Below, piece after piece: positions 54,580-63,310 of a stretch of 64,000 nucleotides of DNA (position 1 is the first letter of the stretch; every line of letters starts with the position of its first letter). The notes below the pieces were generated by a model. That model worked only from the letters and a program-made list of their open reading frames with translations. It was not told the origin of the DNA and ran no database searches. The stretch spans positions 124,001 to 188,000 of the forward strand of contig NZ_JASNRD010000002.1 of NCBI RefSeq assembly GCF_030412015.1, in the 5' to 3' direction. The stretch is from Massilia sp. YIM B02763 (GTDB taxonomy: Bacteria; Pseudomonadota; Gammaproteobacteria; Burkholderiales; Burkholderiaceae_D). Made by a program: the position numbers and the translations under genes.

Positions 54580-56064
54580 TCACAAGCCCAGCTGCTGCCA
54601 GATCCCGTCCACGCGCGCCTTCACTTCCGGCGTCATCACGATCGGGGTACCCCACTCGCGATTCGTTTCGCCCGGCCACTTGTTGGTGGCGTCGATGCCC
54701 ATCTTGCTGCCCAGGCCGCTGATGGGCGACGCGAAGTCGAGGTAGTCGATCGGCGTATTGTCGACCAGGACCGTGTCGCGGGTCGGGTCGACGCGGGTCG
54801 TGATCGCCCAGATGACTTCCTTCCAGTCGCGCACGTCGACGTCCTCGTCCACGACGACGATGAACTTCGTATACATGAACTGGCGCAGGAAACTCCAGAC
54901 GCCGAACATCACGCGCTTGGCGTGGCCCGCGTACTGCTTCTTCATCTGCACGACGGCCATGCGGTAGCTGCAGCCTTCCGGCGGCAAGTAGAAATCCGTG
55001 ATCTCGGTGAACTGTTTCTGCAGCAGGGGGATGAACACCTCGTTCAGCGCCACGCCCAGCACGGCCGGCTCGTCGGGCGGCTTGCCCGTGTAGGTCGAGT
55101 GGTAGATCGGGTCGCGCCGCATCGTGATGCGGTCGATGGTGAAGACGGGGAACCAGTCCTGCTCGTTGTAATAGCCGGTATGGTCACCGTACGGTCCTTC
55201 CAGCGCGTGCTCGAAGCCGCTCGGGTGGTTCTGGTCCGGATAGATATGACCTTCGAGCACGATCTCGGCCGACGCCGGCACGCGCAGCTCGCTGCCGATG
55301 GCCTTGGTGAGCGTCGTGCGCTGGCCGCGCAGCAGGCCGGCGAACTGGTATTCGGACAGCGTGTCCGGCACCGGCGTCACGGCGCCCAGGATCGTGGCCG
55401 GGTCGGCGCCGAGAGCCACCGCCACCGGATACGGCTGGCCCGGGTTGGCGATGCAGTGCTCGCGGAAATCGAGGGCGCCGCCGCGGTGCGCGAGCCAGCG
55501 CATGATGACCTTGTTCGGCCCCAGCACCTGCTGGCGGTAGATGCCCAGGTTCTGGCGCTTCTTGTTCGGTCCCTTCGTGATCACGAGGCCCCAGGTGATG
55601 AGCGGCGCGATATCGCCCGGCCAGCAGTGCTGGATCGGCAGGCGCGCCAGGTCCACATCCTTGCCCTCCCAGACGATTTCCTGGCACGGCGCGCCTTTGA
55701 CTTCCTTCGGCGCCATGTCCCAGACAGCCTTGACGAGGGAGCCCATGTCCATGATGTCCTTGAATCCCTTGGGCGGCTCCGGCTCCTTCAGGCGGGCCAG
55801 CACGTGGCCGATGCGGCGCAGCTCGCCGACGTCGTCCGCGCCCATGCCCAGCGCCACCCGGCGCGGGGTGCCGAACAGGTTGGCGAGCACGGGAATCGTG
55901 TGCCCCGTCGGCTTTTCGAACAGCAAGGCAGGGCCGCCGGCGCGTAGGGTGCGGTCGCAGATCTCCGTCATTTCGAGATTTGGGGAAATAGGCACCGATA
56001 CGCGCTTGAAGTCATCCATTTCTTGCAACTTAGCAAGGAAATCACGCAAATCTGAGTAGTTCAT
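54580..56064 (-). CDS. ubiD: 4-hydroxy-3-polyprenylbenzoate decarboxylase
   Basis: 494 residues, the length of E. coli UbiD. N-terminal '[22 protein letters not shown]', the '[14 protein letters not shown]' element, and '[17 protein letters not shown]' near the prenylated-FMN site are all typical. It decarboxylates the ubiquinone precursor using prFMN made by UbiX. Single gene. Confidence 0.96.
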   Translation of the reverse strand: MNYSDLRDFLAKLQEMDDFKRVSVPISPNLEMTEICDRTLRAGGPALLFEKPTGHTIPVLANLFGTPRRVALGMGADDVGELRRIGHVLARLKEPEPPKGFKDIMDMGSLVKAVWDMAPKEVKGAPCQEIVWEGKDVDLARLPIQHCWPGDIAPLITWGLVITKGPNKKRQNLGIYRQQVLGPNKVIMRWLAHRGGALDFREHCIANPGQPYPVAVALGADPATILGAVTPVPDTLSEYQFAGLLRGQRTTLTKAIGSELRVPASAEIVLEGHIYPDQNHPSGFEHALEGPYGDHTGYYNEQDWFPVFTIDRITMRRDPIYHSTYTGKPPDEPAVLGVALNEVFIPLLQKQFTEITDFYLPPEGCSYRMAVVQMKKQYAGHAKRVMFGVWSFLRQFMYTKFIVVVDEDVDVRDWKEVIWAITTRVDPTRDTVLVDNTPIDYLDFASPISGLGSKMGIDATNKWPGETNREWGTPIVMTPEVKARVDGIWQQLGL

Positions 56065-56197
56065 CGATTTATTAATGCTTTTTTACATCTTTTGAGTTTG
56101 GCTAACAATCGGCGGCAAGTGATTGATTTGCCAAAGAATTGATGAGCCCCGCGGCTAGATTAAGATCTAAAAGTAATAAAGAGCAGCCGTGCTAGTA

Positions 56198-56226
56198 TTG
56201 ACTTGGTATAAACCGGCACCTACAAT
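56198..56226 (+). promoter_or_regulatory. sigma-70 promoter of the transglycosylase gene
   Basis: TTGACT and TACAAT separated by exactly 17 bases, followed by a 5' leader of about 300 bases before the ATG at 56536. Positions 56065-56535 otherwise hold no gene. The long leader could carry regulation, but no known riboswitch was recognised. Confidence 0.75.
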
Positions 56227-56535
56227 CCGCCTACCAAGTGAGACAGGCCCGTCCAGGACGTGATTTTAGCCGGTCTCCTTCTTTCACGGGGTCGGGGCCC
56301 CAATGACATTTGTAAGGAGTGTTTCCCAGGGCGTCTGCCCTACCTTACCCCGAGACAGTTGTTAGCCACTGGGCGCCTCCATAGTCAGCGCGGCCCAGCT
56401 GTAGCAAGCAATGACGGCGTTAGTCGACCGCAGCGAGCGGCGACAGACGGTTTTCTGATGCACGGCATTAGTACATCCTTCAGCAGCGCACTTGCGCCGC
56501 CGTGGGGACACTTTTTCCGCGACAAAGGAGAGACG

Positions 56536-57441
56536 ATGATTCATCGCTTCATCGGCACGAGCGCAAGGCTCGTCCAACAAGCGGCCAGCCAGCCCATCAC
56601 GTGGTCTTCCGTGATCAAAACGGCACGCGGCGTGTTTAACACCGCAAAACATACCATGACCGTATTCGGTTTTTCCGCAGTGGCGATGATGGCCCTGCTG
56701 TACTACCGCCCCGATTTCGCAAAACGGGTGTCGGAACTGCTCAATCCGCAGCACGCAGCACCGGTGGCCGTCGCGGCCGCCCCCGCGCAGCCGAAGGCCG
56801 AGGCCGAACCCGTCCAGGCGGTCGAGGACAAGGCAAGCCCCCGCACCACGCGCCAGCAGAAGTACGTGACGGACTGGCTGTCGCGCCGCTACCGCGTGGC
56901 CGGCGACGCCGCCAACATGCTGGTCTCCACCGCCTACAGCACGGCGCACGAGATCAAGCTGGATCCCCTGTTGATCCTGGCCGTGATGGCGATCGAATCG
57001 GGCCTGAACCCGTTCGCCGAAAGCCCGATGGGCGCGCAGGGCCTGATGCAGGTGATGTCGAAGGTGCACAGCGACAAGTTCGAGGAAGTCGGCGGCAAGG
57101 AAGCCGCGCTGGATCCGGTGGCCAATATCCGTGTCGGCGCCCAGATCCTGAAGGATTACGTGACCCGTACCGGTTCCGTCGAAGGCGGCCTGAAGACCTA
57201 TGTCGGCGCCGGCGCCTTCGAGGACGATTCCGGCTACGGCAACAAGGTGCTGGCCGAGTACCGCCGCCTGAAGCAGGTTGCGGGCGGCAAGAACGTGCCG
57301 ATCTATAACACCCCGGCTCCGGCCCCGACCGCGGTCCTGGTCCAGAAATCCGCCCCGGCCCCGGCCAAGGCCGACAGCGCCGCCGCGAGCGACAGCGCGC
57401 ATGGCGCCAGCCAGAACGGCGAGACCGTCGCCGGCCTGTAA
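56536..57441 (+). CDS. lytic transglycosylase (SLT family)
   Basis: 301 residues from the ATG at 56536, preceded by AAAGGAGAG; the frame continues back to 56260 without features. One membrane helix (about 40-58) anchors it. The transglycosylase domain (about 125-245) has the catalytic Glu in 'LILAVMAIESGLNPFAESPMGAQGLMQVM' (about 155), then 'DPVANIRVGAQILKDYV' and 'GGLKTYVGAG'. It cuts peptidoglycan between MurNAc and GlcNAc. The C-terminus is Ala/Pro-rich. Confidence 0.93.
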   Translation: MIHRFIGTSARLVQQAASQPITWSSVIKTARGVFNTAKHTMTVFGFSAVAMMALLYYRPDFAKRVSELLNPQHAAPVAVAAAPAQPKAEAEPVQAVEDKASPRTTRQQKYVTDWLSRRYRVAGDAANMLVSTAYSTAHEIKLDPLLILAVMAIESGLNPFAESPMGAQGLMQVMSKVHSDKFEEVGGKEAALDPVANIRVGAQILKDYVTRTGSVEGGLKTYVGAGAFEDDSGYGNKVLAEYRRLKQVAGGKNVPIYNTPAPAPTAVLVQKSAPAPAKADSAAASDSAHGASQNGETVAGL

Positions 57442-57463
57442 GCCACGTAACGATCCCTGGTCG

Positions 57464-57503
57464 AAAGCCACCGTTGGCGGGAGCCGCGGTGGCTTTCTTT
57501 TTT
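57464..57503 (+). terminator. Rho-independent terminator
   Basis: AAAGCCACCG / CGGTGGCTTT, a perfect 10-bp stem followed by CTTTTTT, 22 bases after the transglycosylase stop. Confidence 0.9.
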
Positions 57504-57524
57504 ACCCATTCCAGTACCCAAGCA

Positions 57525-57625
57525 ACGTCGTCGCTGCGCCTACCGACGTCGTCCCCTGCGCCTACCCCACGTCGTCCCTGCGCCTACCCCACATCGTCCC
57601 TGCGCCTACCGACGTCGTCCCTGCG
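57525..57625. repeat. imperfect 20-24-bp tandem repeat
   Basis: Four to five units built on CGTCGTCCCTGCGCCTACC, leading into the hairpin repeat at 57613-57699 and sharing its CGTCGTCCCTGCG start. It looks as if the end of the hairpin element was amplified. Confidence 0.8.
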
Positions 57626-57699
57626 AAGGCAGGGACCCAAGCTCCGCTTGCGTATCGTCAGCCCATGAAAATTGGGTCCCTGCCTTCGCAGGGACGACG
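57613..57699. repeat. dispersed hairpin repeat (CGTCGTCCC family)
   Basis: Left arm 57613-57640 and right arm 57672-57699 are near-perfect reverse complements (CGTCGTCCCTGCG...GGACCCAA). Same family as 39581-39665. Confidence 0.9.
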
Positions 57700-57713
57700 G
57701 GCCGAGTCACCAA

Positions 57714-57746
57714 ATAAAAAGCCGCCCCAGTCTCCCGGGGCGGCTT
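57714..57746 (-). terminator. terminator of the ribBX-ribH-nusB operon
   Basis: On the minus strand AAGCCGCCCC / GGGGCGGCTT forms a 10-bp stem followed by TTTT. It lies 30 bases after the nusB stop. Confidence 0.88.
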
Positions 57747-57776
57747 CTCTCTAATATATATAGAGGGTAATCCGAA

Positions 57777-58247
57777 TCAGCGCTTCGTATCCGCCGCCAC
57801 CTCGTCCGGACGCAGCTTGCCCGCCAGGCGGTCCAGCACGCCGTTCACGTACTTGTGGCCATCGATGCCGCCGAAGGACTTGGTCAGCTCGACCGCTTCG
57901 TTGATCACGACGCGGTACGGAATCTCGATCTGGTTCTTCAGCTCGTAGGCGCCGAGCAGCAGCACGGCGTGCTCGATCGGCGACAGTTCGGCGACCGGGC
58001 GGTCGATCGTCGGCTGCAGCACTTCGCGCAGCTCGACCGACTGGGCGATCGCGCCGTGCAGCAGTTCCTTCACGTACTCGCTGTCGGCCTTGTCGAAGCC
58101 GTGGGCGGTGCGGATGTTGGCGATGACCGTTGCGGCCGGCTCATTATTCAGCAGCCATTGATACAGACCCTGGAGGGCGAACTCGCGCGCGCGGTGGCGC
58201 GGCGTGCGGTTCTTGTTCGGGTTGGCGTGCGTGGATTTGTCAGTCAT
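57777..58247 (-). CDS. nusB: transcription antitermination factor NusB
   Basis: 156 residues. 'RHRAREFALQGLYQWLLN' at the N-terminus and 'VAELSPIEHAVLLLGAYEL' then 'PYRVVINEAVELTKSFGGIDGHKYVNGVLDRLA' are NusB signatures. It binds boxA RNA with NusE in rRNA antitermination. Last of the operon, 17 bases after ribH. Confidence 0.97.
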   Translation of the reverse strand: MTDKSTHANPNKNRTPRHRAREFALQGLYQWLLNNEPAATVIANIRTAHGFDKADSEYVKELLHGAIAQSVELREVLQPTIDRPVAELSPIEHAVLLLGAYELKNQIEIPYRVVINEAVELTKSFGGIDGHKYVNGVLDRLAGKLRPDEVAADTKR

Positions 58248-58264
58248 GTTGTACCTGTATTGCG

Positions 58265-58744
58265 TCAGTCTTCTTCGGCCTGCAGTTCTTCCAGGCCCAG
58301 CAGCAGATTGGCCATCTCGACGGCCACGCGGGCGGCGTCGGTGCCCTTCTCGGCCATGCGGACTTCCGCCTGCTCGTCGTTTTCGGTGGTCAGGATCGCG
58401 TTGGCGATCGGCATGCCGTAGTCCAGGCCGACGCGGGTGATGCCGGCGCCGGATTCGTTCGAGACCAGCTCGAAGTGGTAGGTTTCGCCGCGGATCACGG
58501 CGCCCAGCGCGACCAGCGCGTCGAACTGCTGGGTCTCGGCCATCTTCTGCAGCGCCAGCGGGACTTCCAGGGCGCCCGGCACGGTCACGTGCAGGATGTC
58601 TTCGTCGGCCACGCCCAGGTGTTTCAGTTCGGCCAGGCAGGCCGACAGCAGGCCGTGGCCCACGTCCGCGTTGAAACGCGCCTGTACGATACCGATGCGC
58701 AGGCCTTCGCCCTGCAGATTGCTTTCAAAAGTTCCTACCGTCAT
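58265..58744 (-). CDS. ribH: 6,7-dimethyl-8-ribityllumazine synthase
   Basis: 159 residues. '[22 protein letters not shown]', '[17 protein letters not shown]', '[20 protein letters not shown]' and '[21 protein letters not shown]' are the lumazine synthase core. It joins the ribB product with the pyrimidine intermediate in riboflavin synthesis. Confidence 0.97.
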   Translation of the reverse strand: MTVGTFESNLQGEGLRIGIVQARFNADVGHGLLSACLAELKHLGVADEDILHVTVPGALEVPLALQKMAETQQFDALVALGAVIRGETYHFELVSNESGAGITRVGLDYGMPIANAILTTENDEQAEVRMAEKGTDAARVAVEMANLLLGLEELQAEED

Positions 58745-58835
58745 GGCTGCCTCTTGTTCTGTTGATTCGTTGATGTGAATGGTAACGCGTAACGCCCTTG
58801 CGTAACGCGCCCCGTCGTTTTATAAATAGGCTGGC

Positions 58836-59948
58836 TTACGCTTCCGGCTTGGCCAGGTAACCGGTGACTTCCAGGTCGAAACCGGTCATGGACGGCATCT
58901 TGCGCGGATTGGCCAGCAGCTTCATCTTGCGCACGCCCAGCTGGCGCAGGATCTGCGCGCCGATGCCGTAGGTGCGCAGGTCCAGGTTGGCCGCGCGGCC
59001 GGCCGGGCGGGAGGCGGGCTTGTCCATGGTGCCGAAGCGCTCGAACAGCTCGGCCGCCGTCTCGCCGCAATTGAGCAGCACGATGACGCCGGCGTCCGAC
59101 GCCTTGACCGCCTGCATGGCCGCCGCCAGGTTCCACGAGTGCGAGGTGCAGGCGGTGTCGAGCACGTCCAGGATGGAGACGGGCTGGTGCACGCGCACCA
59201 GCGATTCCTGGGCAGTCGCCGGCTCGCCGTGCACCAGCGCCAGGTGGGCCGAGCCGCTCGGCTGGTCGCGGAAGGCGATCAGCTGGAAGTCGCCGTGGGC
59301 CGTGCACAGCGTGCGCTCGGCCACGCGCTCGACCAGCGTCTCGGTCTGGCTGCGGTAGTGGATCAGGTCGGCGATCGTGCCGATCTTGATGCCGTGTTCC
59401 TGGCCGAATTCCAGCAGGTCCGGCAGGCGCGCCATGGTGCCGTCTTCCTTGATGATCTCGCAGATGACGGACGCCGGGGTCAGGCCCGCCATCTCGGTCA
59501 GGTCGCAGCCCGCCTCGGTATGGCCGGCGCGCATCAGCACGCCGCCCTTGACGGCGCGCAGCGGGAAGATGTGGCCCGGCTGCACCAGGTCTTCCGGCTT
59601 CGCATCCTTGGCGACGGCGACCTGGATGGTACGGGCGCGGTCGGCCGCCGAAATGCCCGTGGTGACGCCTTCGGCCGCTTCGATCGACACCGTGAAATTG
59701 GTGCCGAACGAGGTGCCGTTCCGGCTGGTCATCATCGGCAGTTCCAGGCGGTCGCAGATCTCCTCGGACAGCGTCAGGCACACGAGGCCGCGGGCGTGGC
59801 GGATCATGAAGTTGATCGCTTCCGGCGTGACGTGCTCGGCGGCGAGGACCAGGTCGCCCTCGTTCTCGCGGTCTTCCTCGTCGACGAGGATCACCATGCG
59901 CCCGGCGCGCAGTTCTTCGACGATTTCCTGGGTGGTGGAGATGGGCAT
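58836..59948 (-). CDS. ribB: 3,4-dihydroxy-2-butanone-4-phosphate synthase with degenerate RibA domain (RibBX type)
   Basis: 370 residues. The N-terminal RibB domain is intact ('VILVDEEDRENEGDLVLAAEHV', 'TSFGTNFTVSIEAA', 'RAGHTEAGCDLTEMAGL'). The C-terminal half has the layout of GTP cyclohydrolase II but lacks its zinc-binding Cys cluster: where active enzymes have three Cys it reads 'VHQPVSILDVLDTACTSHSW'. It therefore probably makes only dihydroxybutanone phosphate, and a separate ribA is needed elsewhere. No FMN riboswitch was recognised upstream. Confidence 0.92.
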   Translation of the reverse strand: MPISTTQEIVEELRAGRMVILVDEEDRENEGDLVLAAEHVTPEAINFMIRHARGLVCLTLSEEICDRLELPMMTSRNGTSFGTNFTVSIEAAEGVTTGISAADRARTIQVAVAKDAKPEDLVQPGHIFPLRAVKGGVLMRAGHTEAGCDLTEMAGLTPASVICEIIKEDGTMARLPDLLEFGQEHGIKIGTIADLIHYRSQTETLVERVAERTLCTAHGDFQLIAFRDQPSGSAHLALVHGEPATAQESLVRVHQPVSILDVLDTACTSHSWNLAAAMQAVKASDAGVIVLLNCGETAAELFERFGTMDKPASRPAGRAANLDLRTYGIGAQILRQLGVRKMKLLANPRKMPSMTGFDLEVTGYLAKPEA

Positions 59949-60193
59949 GGGGTTCCTCGCTTCGGGCGGCTGGTACGAAATCCGCTATTTTAAAGGATTC
60001 GGCAATATTTAACTGCCCTCCCCGGCCATTTCCTGCCGCCAGGACTTCATGAACAATGCCGGCATGTTCATGTTCGTTGCACTATGACAACGATATGTCT
60101 GTCAATATGTGTCATAGATCATGCCGTGCTGTAACTGTGCGGCGCCGTGGGCAGGTTAGAATGGGTTTTCAGCCCCAACCGGACACCCTCCGC

Positions 60194-63085
60194 ATGATCT
60201 CCCGTTTCACCAGCCTCGTCCGTTTTACCCTCCTCCTGTTCCCGCTGGTTGCCACCGTACCGGGCCAGGCGCTGGCAGCCCCGGCATCCGCCGCGGCGGC
60301 CCTGCCCGACCTGAACGCGCCGCTGCCGATCGGCCCGCAGGTCAAGGTCGGCAAGCTGGACAACGGACTGACCTACTACATCCAGCGCAACCGCAAGCCG
60401 GAACACAAGCTCGAACTGCGCCTCGTCGTGAAAGCCGGCTCGATCCTCGAGGACGAGGACCAGCAGGGCCTGGCCCACTTCACCGAGCACATGGCGTTCA
60501 ACGGCTCGACCCATTTCAAGAAGCACGAGCTGGTGTCCTACCTGCAGTCGATCGGCGTCAAGTTCGGCGCCGACCTGAATGCCTATACCTCGTTCGACGA
60601 AACCGTCTACGTGCTGCCCGTGCCGGCCGAGCGTCCGCAAGACCTCGATAAAGCCTTCCTCGTGCTGGAAGACTGGGCGCACGGCCTGACGCTGAACCCC
60701 GAGGACATCGACAAGGAACGCGACATCGTGCTGGAAGAACTGCGCCTGGGCAAAGGCGCGGGCGACCGCATGCAGAAGGTCTTGATGCCGAAGATCTACA
60801 ACGGCTCGCGCTACGCGGACCGCCTGCCGATCGGCCAGGAAGCGATCCTGCGCAACTTCAAACCGGACGCCATCCGCCGCTTCTACCGCGACTGGTACCG
60901 GCCCGACCTGATGGCCGTCGTCGCCGTCGGCGACGTCGACCCGGCCCAGGTCGAGCAGCTCGTCAAGCGCCATTTCGCCGGCCTGAAGAACCCCGTACCG
61001 GAGCGCAAGCGCGACTACGCCGCCATCCCTGCGCGCACGGGCACCGAGGCGCTGGTGGTGACGGACAAGGAATCGGGCCCGGCCTCGGTGCTGATCCGCT
61101 ACCCCGTGCAGCCCTACCGCGAGCGCGCCACGCTGGCCGGCTACCGCGAACAGCTCGTCGAAGGCCTGTTCTCCGGCATGTTGAACCAGCGCCTGGCGGA
61201 ACTGGCGCAGACCGCGTCGCCGCCGTTCATGGGCGCCAGCAGCGCGCCGGGCCGCCTGACGCCGCGCTACCGCTCGTACAACGCGATGGCCGCGCTGGGC
61301 AAGAACGGCCCCACGCCCGCCATCGACGCGCTGGTGCAGGAAAACGAACGGGCGCGCCAGTTCGGCTTCGGCGCCGCCGAGCTGGAACGCGTCAAGAAGA
61401 CCTTGCTGCGCACCTACGAACTCGCCTGGAACGAACGCGACAAGACCGACTCGGCCCAGTACGCGGCCGAATACATGCGCCACTTCCTCGAGGGCGAGGC
61501 GATCCCCGGCATCGACGCCGAATACCGCTTCGTGAACGCGATGGTGCCCGGCATCACGCTGGACGAGATCAACGCCTACGCGCGCCGCACGATTCCCGCC
61601 GACTCGGGCAAGCTCGTGATCTACACGGGCCCGTCCGGCGCAGGCGCCGCGATCCCGACGGGCGACCAGCTGCTGGCCGCCGTCGCCGCGGCCGAGCGGC
61701 GCGACGTCCAGAAGCACGACGAGAAGGCCGTCGCCGCGCGCCTGATGGACCAGCCGCCGAAGCCCGGCAGCATCGCGTCGGAAACGCAGGACGCGCGCCT
61801 GGGCCTGACGCGCCTGACGCTGTCTAACGGCGTCAAGGTGATCCTCAAGCCCACCACCTTCCGCAACGACCAGGTCCTGATGAGCGCGGCGCGGTTCGGC
61901 GGCCAGAGCCTGTTCGACGAGCGCGACACCTTCAATGCGCGCTATGCGGACACCATCGTCGCCGCCATGGGCCTGAAGGATTTCACGCCCGTCGACATGC
62001 GCAAGATCCTGGCCGGCAAGGCCGCCGCCGTCAGCGCCGGCCTGGGCACCAACACGGACGTGGTCGCGGGCACGGCCGGCGCCACCGACGTCGAGACGAT
62101 GCTGCAGATGGTATGGCTGAAGTTCGCCGGCGTGCGGCGCGACGAGGACCTGTACAAATCCTTCATCGGCAAGCAGATGGAACTCGCGCGCAACCGCCTG
62201 GGCCAGCCGGGCGCGCTGTTCGGCGACGCCGTGCTGGCCACGCTGTACGACAACAATCCGCGCGCGCCGCGCGCCCTGCGTCCCGAAGACATCGCGCGCA
62301 TCGACCTGGACCGCGCCATCGCGATCTACCGCGAGCGCTTTTCCAGCGCCAAGGACCTGACCTTCATCTTCGTGGGCAGCTTCGACGTGGCCGCCATCAA
62401 GCCGCTGCTGGCTACCTACCTGGGCAGCCTGCCCACGCCCGACATCCCGACCGCCTACCGCGACCTGGGCATCCGCCCGGTGAAGGGCGTGGTCAAGAAA
62501 GTGGTGAACAGCGGCTCGGAAGACCGCAGCACCGTGTCGCTGACCTTCACGGGTCCGGCCGACGTGACGGAAAAGGAAGAGCTGCGCCTGGGCGCGCTGA
62601 CGGAAGTGATGAACCTGCGCATCATCGACGTGCTGCGCGAAAAGATGGGCCTGATCTACGGCGGCGGCATGGAAGGCTCGATGACGCGCCTGCCCTACAG
62701 CCACTACACGGTCGGCGTGACGCTGCCGACCGGCCCGCAGAACGTGGGCAAGGTCGTCGACGCCACCTTCGCCGAGATCGAGCGCCTGCGTACGCGCGGC
62801 CCCGAGCAGTCCGAACTGGACAAGGTCAAGACCAACTGGCTCCAGTCCTACCGCAAGTCGCTGCAGGACAACGGCTACTGGCTGGCTACGCTGCAGACCT
62901 CGCTGACCGAGGGAACGGACCCGGCCAACATCCTGCGCTTCGACAAGGAAGTGGCGGCGCTGACGGCGGACGACGTGAAGCAGGCGGCGCAGCGTTACCT
63001 GAACACGCAGAACTACGTGCAGGTGGTGTTGAATCCGGAGAATCCGGCGACCGCCAAGCGGGAGCAGGCGGTGTCGCAACGGTAA
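60194..63085 (+). CDS. M16 (insulinase/pitrilysin) family metalloprotease
   Basis: 963 residues from the ATG at 60194. A signal peptide (about 1-25, ending 'GQALA') sends it to the periplasm. The first M16 domain has the zinc motif 'HFTEHMAFNGS' (HxxEH, about 90), with the downstream Glu in 'ERDIVLEELRLG'. Domains two to four follow, including an inactive M16_C repeat and 'REKMGLIYGGGMEGSM'. It is a full-length PqqL-like protease that digests peptides. Single gene; upstream frame start rejected. Confidence 0.92.
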   Translation: MISRFTSLVRFTLLLFPLVATVPGQALAAPASAAAALPDLNAPLPIGPQVKVGKLDNGLTYYIQRNRKPEHKLELRLVVKAGSILEDEDQQGLAHFTEHMAFNGSTHFKKHELVSYLQSIGVKFGADLNAYTSFDETVYVLPVPAERPQDLDKAFLVLEDWAHGLTLNPEDIDKERDIVLEELRLGKGAGDRMQKVLMPKIYNGSRYADRLPIGQEAILRNFKPDAIRRFYRDWYRPDLMAVVAVGDVDPAQVEQLVKRHFAGLKNPVPERKRDYAAIPARTGTEALVVTDKESGPASVLIRYPVQPYRERATLAGYREQLVEGLFSGMLNQRLAELAQTASPPFMGASSAPGRLTPRYRSYNAMAALGKNGPTPAIDALVQENERARQFGFGAAELERVKKTLLRTYELAWNERDKTDSAQYAAEYMRHFLEGEAIPGIDAEYRFVNAMVPGITLDEINAYARRTIPADSGKLVIYTGPSGAGAAIPTGDQLLAAVAAAERRDVQKHDEKAVAARLMDQPPKPGSIASETQDARLGLTRLTLSNGVKVILKPTTFRNDQVLMSAARFGGQSLFDERDTFNARYADTIVAAMGLKDFTPVDMRKILAGKAAAVSAGLGTNTDVVAGTAGATDVETMLQMVWLKFAGVRRDEDLYKSFIGKQMELARNRLGQPGALFGDAVLATLYDNNPRAPRALRPEDIARIDLDRAIAIYRERFSSAKDLTFIFVGSFDVAAIKPLLATYLGSLPTPDIPTAYRDLGIRPVKGVVKKVVNSGSEDRSTVSLTFTGPADVTEKEELRLGALTEVMNLRIIDVLREKMGLIYGGGMEGSMTRLPYSHYTVGVTLPTGPQNVGKVVDATFAEIERLRTRGPEQSELDKVKTNWLQSYRKSLQDNGYWLATLQTSLTEGTDPANILRFDKEVAALTADDVKQAAQRYLNTQNYVQVVLNPENPATAKREQAVSQR

Positions 63086-63088
63086 GGC

Positions 63089-63310
63089 GTGGGGTGGACG
63101 GCTCCGCCGTCCACGCGGTGATACGTACCGGCCGATTCCTCGAAACCGACATCGGCGCCGTTACAAGTCCCGGCCTCGCCAACGAGCGTTGACATCGGCG
63201 CCGTTACAGGTCACGGCCTCGCCAACGAACGTAGACATCGGCGCCGTTACAGGTTACGGCCTCGCCAACGAACGTTGAACGCGTGGACGGCATAGCCGTC
63301 CACCCTACCG
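63089..63310. repeat. two inverted REP-like palindromes enclosing a tandem array
   Basis: GTGGGGTGGACGGC...CCGTCCACGCG at 63089-63117 and its inverted partner at 63278-63310 frame the array at 63148-63276. The gap between M16 and S9 genes contains nothing else. Confidence 0.85.
63148..63276. repeat. 43-bp tandem repeat, three units
   Basis: Units at 63148-63190, 63191-63233 and 63234-63276, each starting GACATCGGCGCCGTTACA and ending with GCCAACGA.CGT; only a few bases differ between units. Confidence 0.93.

Noticed and set aside
59949..60055. FMN riboswitch upstream of ribBX
   Set aside because: The leader is short and lacks the conserved AGGG...GG elements of the RFN structure.
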